Assembly (NCBI GenBank): GCA_963734625.1
Contig: CAVTHW010000003.1
Coordinates: 796,345-860,344, forward strand
Reading direction: 5' to 3'
Origin: CAVTHW01 sp963734625
GTDB taxonomy: Bacteria > Acidobacteriota > Terriglobia > Bryobacterales > Bryobacteraceae
Length of the DNA stretch: 64,000 nt
Part shown: positions 56,643 through 64,000 of the stretch, piece after piece
Position numbering within the stretch: position 1 is the first letter of the stretch
Layout of the letters: each line of letters begins with the position of its first letter
Made by a program: the position numbers and the translations under genes
The notes under the pieces: model-generated
Databases searched by the model: none
The model's input: only the letters and a program-made list of their open reading frames with translations
What the model was told of the DNA's origin: nothing

Positions 56643-57221
56643 ATGATCCAACTTCCTGCACTGCCATTCGCCAAGGGCGCGCTGAGCCCGCACATCTCAG
56701 CCGAGACCATCGAATACCACTACGGCAAGCATCATCAAGCCTACGTGAACAACCTGAACCAGCTCATTCCCGGCACCAAGTATGAGAACCTGCCGCTCGA
56801 GGATATCGTGCGCTCCTCGGAGGGCAAGATCTTCAACAACGCCGCCCAGGTCTGGAACCACACCTTTTACTGGAACTGCCTGAGCCCAAATGCCGCGGGC
56901 AGGCCGGCCGGCGCGTTGCTCCAACACATCGAGCAACACTTCGGGTCTCTCGAGCAGTTCCAGAAACAGTTCACCGAAACCGCCGTCGGCCTGTTCGGCT
57001 CCGGCTGGGCCTGGCTCGTCCAGATGCCGAACGGAACTCTCGAACTACGGTCGACCAGCAACGCCGGCACCCCGCTGACGACCCAGGACAAGCCCCTGCT
57101 GACCTGCGATGTTTGGGAGCACGCCTACTACATCGACTACCGCAACGCGCGGCCCAAGTATGTCGAGGCCTTCTGGAAGCTGGCCAACTGGGACTTCGCC
57201 GCCAAGAACCTAAAAGCTTGA
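56643..57221 (+). CDS. sodB: Iron superoxide dismutase
   Basis: 192 residues with the same metal ligand numbers as E. coli FeSOD: His26, His73, Asp156, His160 (EYHYGKHHQAYVNNLN; WNHTFYWNC; DVWEHAYYIDYRNAR). Converts superoxide to peroxide and oxygen. FNNAAQVWNHTFYWNCLSPN and the Gln70-type pattern favour iron over manganese. SD AGGAGCCCC is upstream. First gene of the oxidative stress island. Confidence 0.96.
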   Translation: MIQLPALPFAKGALSPHISAETIEYHYGKHHQAYVNNLNQLIPGTKYENLPLEDIVRSSEGKIFNNAAQVWNHTFYWNCLSPNAAGRPAGALLQHIEQHFGSLEQFQKQFTETAVGLFGSGWAWLVQMPNGTLELRSTSNAGTPLTTQDKPLLTCDVWEHAYYIDYRNARPKYVEAFWKLANWDFAAKNLKA

Positions 57222-57400
57222 GACAGTCGCAAAAGGGTGCTGTCCGGCAATGCACCTCTGCCGCAAGCGAATAACCGTGGAAACGAGGCGCAGGTTGACG
57301 GCAAAGATGGATTTGCCTGCCTGGATGTCAATCCCCACCTGGCGCAAGTCGCCAACGGGACAACAATGAAGCGCGAACGCACAAAGTGAGAAAACAACCA

Positions 57401-57715
57401 ATGGGATTCGAACAGTATAATGAGCCCGCAAACGACTTACCCGAGGAGACGCGTACATTCGCCCGAATAATCGTTTCTCTTGGCGAAGAGGCGGATGCCA
57501 TCAATTGGTACGAACAACGGATGGCAGTCGAAAGGGACAAAGTAGCTAGATCCATTATGGACGATGCGCAGGGTGAGGAGTTCAAGCACTTCGGTATGTA
57601 TTTGGAGTTTCTTTTACGGCGTAAGCCAAAGTGGCAAGGAATTATGAAAGGCATTCTCTTTCAACCGGGCGACATTGTCAAACATGGAGATGCGGCCGAA
57701 AAAAAGAACGACTAA
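57401..57715 (+). CDS. Encapsulated-ferritin-like protein (EncFtn family)
   Basis: 104 residues from ATG 57401 (an in-frame GTG at 57386 also exists). Iron-binding residues match Rhodospirillum EncFtn at offset two: Glu30 (E32), Trp36 (W38), Glu60 (E62) and His63 (H65) in SLGEEADAINWYEQR and DDAQGEEFKHFGMYLEFLLR. EncFtn oxidises Fe(II) inside an encapsulin shell. The C-terminus (ILFQPGDIVKHGDAAEKKND) lacks a recognisable targeting peptide, and no shell gene is in the window. GC is clearly lower than in neighbours, suggesting transfer. Confidence 0.85.
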   Translation: MGFEQYNEPANDLPEETRTFARIIVSLGEEADAINWYEQRMAVERDKVARSIMDDAQGEEFKHFGMYLEFLLRRKPKWQGIMKGILFQPGDIVKHGDAAEKKND

Positions 57716-57799
57716 TGGTTCCAAAGTAAAGAGACTAAGTGGCGACAGGTATCTCAAAGAAGACGGACCGCGCGGTACCGGGAAACCCTGACAGCCTGG

Positions 57800-58046
57800 G
57801 TGTTATTTCGGGAACGGGTGACTCAGCTCTGGCGACGGACCCTGTTGTGCCGCAGCCAGACGCACCGAGTTCCTTGGACCTGTATGCACCGCTTGGCGGT
57901 GCGTTGGATTCCTCAGCCGCGTGTGCTCCACCCGTATCCTGAGCGTGGCTTTGCCGTGAGATATCTGAGAAAAGAGCCGTATGCGCTAATGAGCGCCCGT
58001 ACGGATCTGCGGGGGGATGCTGAGCGATTGGCATCCCTACCGCGAC
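57800..58046 (+). mobile_element. 5'-truncated group II intron, 3' end
   Basis: The frame starting at 57800 reads VTQLWRRTLLCRSQTHRVPW, then RLAVRWIPQPRVLHPYPERG, which resembles the C-terminus of a group II intron reverse transcriptase/maturase. It is followed by the RNA domains V and VI described separately. Domains I-III and most of the maturase are missing, as expected for a truncated retrohoming product. Only about 85 bases separate this from the ferritin-like gene. Confidence 0.75.
57974..58046 (+). ncRNA. Group II intron domains V and VI
   Basis: Domain V (57974-58007): a lower helix GAGCCGTAT/GTACGGATC with the AGC triad, a two-base CC bulge, and an upper helix GCGCT/AGCGC with loop AATG. 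One G.A mismatch replaces the usual G.U. Domain VI (58009-58046): GCGG/CCGC and GGGATGC/GCATCCC pair perfectly, leaving A58039 bulged, seven bases before the 3' end AC at 58046. This is the branch-point geometry of a working intron. Confidence 0.82.
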
Positions 58047-58089
58047 TGGTATACCCCGTAATGCCTGTTTTGGCAAAGGAGGAATTTGT

Positions 58090-59253
58090 ATGCGCAGTAA
58101 AAGTATCTTTGCACCCGCGCTCGGAGTGGCGGCCTTCTTGCTGTTGGTCGTCGCCGGAGCGTCCACACAGGGAACCTTGCTCACAAATACAGAAGAACTG
58201 GGCAAGGAGCTATTCTTCGACACGAACCTGTCTACCCCGAGCGGGCAAGCCTGCGCCGCCTGCCACGGCCCGGAGGTAGGCTATACTGGGCCGGACGCGG
58301 CCATCAATGCTGCCGGGGCGGTCTATGAAGGTGCCATGTCGGGTCGCTTCGGCAACCGCAAGCCGCCTTCTGCTGCCTATGCCGGCGACAGCCCGATCCT
58401 ACATTGGGATGGGACGACATGGGTGGGTGGCATGTTCTGGGACGGCCGGGCCACCGGCTGGACCCTCGGCGACCCGCTGGCTGAACAGGCCCAGGGTCCC
58501 TTCCTGAACCCCCTGGAGCAGAACAACGCCAGCGCGCAGGCTGTGATTGATAAAGTCCTGGACTCCACCTATAGAGGCCTGTTCCTGCAAGTCTGCACCG
58601 ACTCCAACAGTTATTACGAGTGCATCGGCCGCTCGATCGCTGCCTACGAGCGGTCGAAGGAGGTGAATCCCTTCAGCTCCAAGTTCGACGCCTACCTCGA
58701 CAACAAGGGCAAGCTGACCAAACAAGAGAAAGACGGCTTCCAGCTCTTCCTGCACAAAGGAAAATGCGCCGCTTGCCACAGCGTCACACCGGGACGGAGC
58801 AGCGAGCGACCGCTTTTCACTGACTTCACCTACGATAACCTGGGCGTGCCCCCGAACCCGGCGAACCCGTTTTACAATGAGCTTTTCTGGAACCCGGCTG
58901 GCGCGGGCTGGGTTGACACGGGGCTGGGCGGCTTCCTCAAGGCTGCGGGTTATTCTGAGACGGTTTACATGGCTGAATGGGGCAAGCATAAGGTTCCAAC
59001 CTTGCGCAACGTGGACTTGAGGCCAACCAGGAATTTCGTGAAGGCGTACGGCCACAACGGCTACTTCAAGTCCCTGGAGGAGGTCGTTCACTTCTACAAC
59101 ACCAGGGACGTTCCCGGCGCGGGATGGCCGCTGCCAGAAGTGGCCGCAAACATGAACACCGCCGAACTGGGTAACCTCGGACTGACGGACGCGGAGGAGG
59201 AGGCCATCGTCGCGTTCCTGGGTACCCTCTCCGATGGCTACGTGCCCAAGTAA
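58090..59253 (+). CDS. Di-heme cytochrome c peroxidase
   Basis: 387-residue periplasmic peroxidase, reducing hydrogen peroxide with electrons from cytochrome c. Signal peptide FAPALGVAAFLLLVVAGAST. Heme-binding CxxCH motifs at Cys55-His59 (CAACHGPE) and Cys226-His230 (CAACHSVT). Met ligand candidates lie in the second domain, and GHNGYFKSLEEVVHFYNTRD is a family block. It has a strong SD AAAGGAGGAA and begins 43 bases after the intron end. Confidence 0.93.
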   Translation: MRSKSIFAPALGVAAFLLLVVAGASTQGTLLTNTEELGKELFFDTNLSTPSGQACAACHGPEVGYTGPDAAINAAGAVYEGAMSGRFGNRKPPSAAYAGDSPILHWDGTTWVGGMFWDGRATGWTLGDPLAEQAQGPFLNPLEQNNASAQAVIDKVLDSTYRGLFLQVCTDSNSYYECIGRSIAAYERSKEVNPFSSKFDAYLDNKGKLTKQEKDGFQLFLHKGKCAACHSVTPGRSSERPLFTDFTYDNLGVPPNPANPFYNELFWNPAGAGWVDTGLGGFLKAAGYSETVYMAEWGKHKVPTLRNVDLRPTRNFVKAYGHNGYFKSLEEVVHFYNTRDVPGAGWPLPEVAANMNTAELGNLGLTDAEEEAIVAFLGTLSDGYVPK

Positions 59254-59474
59254 TAGCAGGCAATCTGCAATCTCCGGCCATGCCATTTCCGAAGACGTTA
59301 CGGGCGGCCGCGCAGGACCGCCCGTAGCTTGATTGGCGTTGGACCGGTCCTGTTCCTGGCGGCAGAAGCCCACCAGGTGCTAGAAGGTGACGTCGCCGAA
59401 GTCAGCGAAGAGCAAAATCTGCCTCAAGGATCTTCAACGTCAACGCGCACACAAATGCGCAAAGGAGAATCTCA

Positions 59475-60329
59475 ATGTCATACATTACTGTCGGGAAGGA
59501 AAACTCCGGCAACATCGATCTCTACTATGAGGACCACGGCTCGGGTAAGCCAGTCGTCCTCATCCACGGATATCCGCTGAGCGGTGCTTCCTGGGAGAAG
59601 CAGATCGTGGTGCTTCTGGCCGCGGGTCACCGTGTCATCACCTATGATCGCAGAGGATTCGGCAAGTCCAGCCAGCCAACCACCGGCTACAACTACGACA
59701 CCTTCGCCGAAGACCTGCATGCGCTCGTGACGCAGCTCGAATTACGTGATTTCGCGCTGGCCGGTTTCTCTATGGGAGGCGGCGAGGTGGCGCGCTACAT
59801 AGGGAAGTATGGATCGAAGGGAGTGAGCAAGGCGGTATTTATCTCGTCGGCCCCCCCCTTCCTGCTGAAGACGCCGGACAACCCGGAAGGTGTGGACGGC
59901 AGTGTCTTCGAGGGGATTAAGAAAGCCGTCGCCGCAGACCGTTACGCGTTCTTCGCCGAGTTTTTCAAGAATTTCTATAACACGGATCTCCTGCTGGGGA
60001 AGCGTGTCAGCGAACAGACCGTTCAGTCTAGCTGGAACGTCGCAGCCGGCGCCTCTGCTACGGCCAGTCTTGCTTGCGTGGCCACATGGTATGAGGACTT
60101 CCGCAAGGACCTGACCCGTGTCGACGTGCCCACGTTGGTGATTCAGGGGGATGCGGACCGAATTCTACCGATCAGTGCCACGGGAGTCCGGACCGCCAAA
60201 CTGATCAAGGGAGCCCGCTTATTGGTGGTGAAGGACGGGCCGCACTGCATCACCTGGACCCACGCGGACGAAGTGAACCACGAGCTAGTGAACTTTCTTG
60301 GGGAAGGGATCGGGAAGCGCGCAGGTTAA
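59475..60329 (+). CDS. Non-heme chloroperoxidase-like alpha/beta-hydrolase
   Basis: 284 residues, no leader. Core: VVLIHGYPLSGASWEKQI, Ser99 nucleophile in LAGFSMGGGEVARYIGKYG, Asp in VIQGDADRILPIS and His in KDGPHCITWTHADEVNH. This pattern is that of cofactor-free haloperoxidases/perhydrolases that use peroxide and acetate, but many relatives are esterases. SD AAAGGAGAA. Position between peroxidase and catalase genes supports peroxide chemistry. Confidence 0.85.
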   Translation: MSYITVGKENSGNIDLYYEDHGSGKPVVLIHGYPLSGASWEKQIVVLLAAGHRVITYDRRGFGKSSQPTTGYNYDTFAEDLHALVTQLELRDFALAGFSMGGGEVARYIGKYGSKGVSKAVFISSAPPFLLKTPDNPEGVDGSVFEGIKKAVAADRYAFFAEFFKNFYNTDLLLGKRVSEQTVQSSWNVAAGASATASLACVATWYEDFRKDLTRVDVPTLVIQGDADRILPISATGVRTAKLIKGARLLVVKDGPHCITWTHADEVNHELVNFLGEGIGKRAG

Positions 60330-60351
60330 GCGCCTCAGCAAGACCACGGCG

Positions 60352-61323
60352 TCAACCCATCCACTGAGGATTGTTGGCGGTACCGTCAAACTTGGCTGTG
60401 GTCTTGAAGGGTTCGTACTTTCCGGTCATGGCGGCCGCCCTGGTCTTCGAGAGCAGAGCTGATACTCGGGCCGTATCCATCGGCCGGAATGTGCGCGCGG
60501 CTTCCATAGCCTGATCAAGCCGTTCCATGCTCTCGCATCCGGTGATAACCACGGAAACCGGCAGATTCAGCGCGTAATGCAGGCACTCGGCAGGTGTGAC
60601 CGTTCCGCTCTTAAGGAGGTTTCCGTCCCCCATCGATTTCATGCCGAGCACGGCAATTCCTTGCTCGACGAGTTTGGGTATTACCTGTTGCGCAAAGCTG
60701 CGGAAGTGAGCGTCCATCAGATTCAGCGGCATCTGGCATGAGTCGAAATGGAAACCATGGGCGGCCGCGACCTCGAGCATTCTCAGGTGCACCGCCGGAT
60801 CCTTGTGCCCTGTGAAGCCGATGTATCTAATCTTCCCTGCCTTTTTGGCCTCCATCAGGGCTTCGAGCGACCCGCCAGGAGCGAAGAACCGGTCGGGATC
60901 CTCCATCCGGATGTTCTCGTGAAACTGAATCAGGTCGACGTGATCCGTCCGCAATCTTCGCAGCGATTCGTCAACCTGCCGGGCCGTGGAGTCTTTCGTC
61001 CGGCCATCGAATTTCGTCATCAGGAATACTTTCTCCCGATACCCGTCACCAAGCGCCAGCCCCATGCGGCGCTCGCTTTCCCCGTTGTGGTAATCCCAGC
61101 AGTTGTCCATGAACGTGACACCGCGGTCGATGGCGCCGCGGATGATGCGAATCCCTTCGTTCGGGTCCTGAGGGCGACCGATGTGATGGCCGCCCAGCCC
61201 GATCGCCGAGACTCTTTCGTTGGTCCTTCCGAATCTCCGATAGATCATTGCGTTCCCCTGGGCCTTGCCCGTCGCCGCTATGCCGATACCCGCTAGGACA
61301 CTCAAGACGTTCCTTCGTTTCAT
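60352..61323 (-). CDS. Aldo/keto reductase with leader peptide
   Basis: 323 residues. Tat-like leader KRRNVLSVLAGIGIAATG. AKR tetrad: Asp/Tyr in FMDNCWDYHNGESE, Lys in FLMTKFDGRTKDST and His in DLIQFHENIRMED. NADPH-binding C-terminal part reads SVVITGCESMERLDQAMEAA. ATG 61323 is chosen because the leader starts there. The only minus-strand gene in the stress island. Substrate unknown. Confidence 0.85.
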   Translation of the reverse strand: MKRRNVLSVLAGIGIAATGKAQGNAMIYRRFGRTNERVSAIGLGGHHIGRPQDPNEGIRIIRGAIDRGVTFMDNCWDYHNGESERRMGLALGDGYREKVFLMTKFDGRTKDSTARQVDESLRRLRTDHVDLIQFHENIRMEDPDRFFAPGGSLEALMEAKKAGKIRYIGFTGHKDPAVHLRMLEVAAAHGFHFDSCQMPLNLMDAHFRSFAQQVIPKLVEQGIAVLGMKSMGDGNLLKSGTVTPAECLHYALNLPVSVVITGCESMERLDQAMEAARTFRPMDTARVSALLSKTRAAAMTGKYEPFKTTAKFDGTANNPQWMG

Positions 61324-61341
61324 GCCACTAGCTACGCACAC

Positions 61342-61936
61342 GACGGGCCAAAGTTCTTCCTAGGTATCGCAATGACGTCTATGGGTCGAGCGTCGACCAC
61401 GCCGAATGAGATAATCGGCTGGCCGCGCACGAACCGGGTGCAGCTATTTCTGGGCACACTGCAGATTCTGCTTACCGGCGGCGCGTCGTTCTCGTTGACG
61501 CTCTCGGCGGAGGTGCGTGCCGTGATCACACGTGGTCATGGGCCCATGTATTGTGACCAGCCTGGCTGCATCTACCTAAACGCACTTCGGGCACCAAAAG
61601 GTAGTTGTGGATTGGCCTTGCAAATGCTGGAGACTGCAACGTCAGGAGCGATCCTGACCGGCCTTTTGGGTGTTTTGCTGTTTGTGCCCTTGAGCGCTTC
61701 AACCGAAGGAGGACGGCGGCAGGGAAGCGTGGTCGTGACTGAAGCAACGTGAAATGAATTGGCGCAGGGTTCTTGCCGTCTCCCCTGCTTTGCGGCACTC
61801 CGAAGGGGCGTTAAACCGCCCGTCAGAACAGCCTGGGGAGGCCGACAGAGAAGCTGGTTCGGGAGGTATTAGCATCATTTCGCAAGACGCAATGGAGAGA
61901 GCACCCGCGGGGCAACCTAATAAAGGAGAAATCGTT
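61342..61936. other. Intergenic stretch, 595 bases
   Basis: Open frames occur on both strands (for example 61372-61752 plus, 61526-61798 minus) but none has a leader, SD or recognisable domain. An SD AAAGGAGAA at 61922-61930 belongs to the cupin gene. I see no RNA gene or repeat here. It may hold the promoter for the cupin/catalase genes. Confidence 0.4.
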
Positions 61937-62329
61937 ATGAAAGGCTTTGTGAAAAACATTGAGGGTCTCGCCGTCAAGAACGTTGAGTTTCGCCGGGTGC
62001 TCTACACGGCGAAGCATTGCCAACTCGTCGTCATGGCGCTAAAGCCTAAGGAAGAGATCGGGGCGGAAGTTCACAATCTCGACCAGTTCTTCCGCGTGGA
62101 GGAGGGGACCGGGGAGGCGGTTCTCGATGGCGTACGTACGGCGATCCGGGCGGGCTTCGCGGTAGTCGTCCCAGCTGGGACGAACCACAACATCATCAAT
62201 ACCGGCAGTGTTCCACTGAAGCTCTATACGCTCTATTCGCCGCCCAATCATCGGGACGGAGTCGTCCACCATACGCGCGCCGAAGCAGAGGCCGACAACG
62301 AGCACTTCGACGGCAAGACGACGGAATAG
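61937..62329 (+). CDS. Cupin-domain protein
   Basis: 130 residues. Metal-binding cupin motifs: EIGAEVHNLDQFFRVEEGTG (motif 1) and VVVPAGTNHNIINTGSVPLK (motif 2). C-terminus VVHHTRAEAEADNEHFDGKT. Such small cupins bind a metal and are found with catalase; peroxide or sugar ligand cannot be told. SD AAAGGAGAA is seven bases upstream. 48 bases before the catalase start. Confidence 0.9.
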   Translation: MKGFVKNIEGLAVKNVEFRRVLYTAKHCQLVVMALKPKEEIGAEVHNLDQFFRVEEGTGEAVLDGVRTAIRAGFAVVVPAGTNHNIINTGSVPLKLYTLYSPPNHRDGVVHHTRAEAEADNEHFDGKTTE

Positions 62330-62377
62330 AGAGGCGACTGCGCGACAGGTTGGCGTTACACAATAAGGAGATCGATC

Positions 62378-64000
<1,623 letters not shown>

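Noticed and set aside
57210..57458. Minus-strand frame that looked like a transposase scrap
   Set aside because: No recognisable catalytic motif; overlaps the ferritin-like gene start.
57739..57942. 67-residue plus-strand frame in the 57.7-57.9 kb gap
   Set aside because: Overlaps the maturase-like remnant in another frame; no start signal.
61372..61752. 126-residue plus-strand frame
   Set aside because: No SD, leader or domain; composition not coding-like. Left as intergenic.

Overview
The window looks like chromosomal DNA of an Acidobacteriota bacterium, most like the Solibacter/Bryobacter group. This is inferred from gene content only: high GC, an ADOP-type (MacB-like) ABC permease, several Tat-signal Gfo/Idh/MocA oxidoreductases, DUF1080 proteins, tandem sulfatases and many secreted glycan-active enzymes. 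No 16S or other phylogenetic marker was analysed.

Layout. 0-4.2 kb: the end of the F1 ATP synthase operon (atpA partial, atpG, atpD, atpC) and tRNA-Pro(GGG). 4.2-7.3 kb: a small HTH antitoxin-like gene, a stand-alone receiver, a sigma-54 regulator and a decayed glycosidase-like gene. 7.3-13.1 kb: a DUF1080 protein, a frame-broken oxidoreductase, then a XylR-like activator divergent from a sugar epimerase and a short xylose isomerase. 13.1-29.6 kb: arylamine N-acetyltransferase, ADOP permease, alpha-amino-acid-ester-hydrolase-like enzyme, two sulfatases, further oxidoreductase and DUF1080 genes, prolyl aminopeptidase, PIG-L deacetylase, GH10 xylanase, GNAT and an enolase-superfamily enzyme. 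29.6-37.1 kb: a tight minus-strand glycan operon (GH116, DUF4380-like, esterase, UroD-like, GH29, then lipocalin) with overlapping stop/start codons. 37.3-41.3 kb: GDSL esterase, oxidoreductase and MFS transporter. 41.4-46.6 kb: a GNAT-toxin/antitoxin pair and a two-radical-SAM, two-glycosyltransferase operon. 46.8-54.6 kb: an EF-hand peptide, CcmH-like protein, OB-fold-like protein, a two-component system, universal stress protein, repeat peptide and SulP transporter. 54.6-56.4 kb: a HAD hydrolase coupled to a kinase split by an amber codon. 56.6-64 kb: an oxidative-stress island (Fe superoxide dismutase, encapsulated-ferritin-like protein, group II intron 3' end, di-heme cytochrome c peroxidase, perhydrolase-like esterase, aldo/keto reductase, cupin, large catalase).

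How the genes fit together. The middle of the window is a scavenging programme for plant or microbial polysaccharide: xylanase, fucosidase, glucosidase, sulfatases, esterases and oxidoreductases outside the cytoplasm, with uptake and pentose isomerisation inside. The right end handles peroxide, superoxide and iron.

Eight genes carry about fifteen frame breaks and one carries an in-frame stop, although the protein reads well on both sides of each break. Either the assembly has indel errors or this stretch is decaying. The most interesting items are the ferritin-like gene without a visible encapsulin shell, the intact group II intron domains V and VI next to it, and the radical SAM/glycosyltransferase operon.
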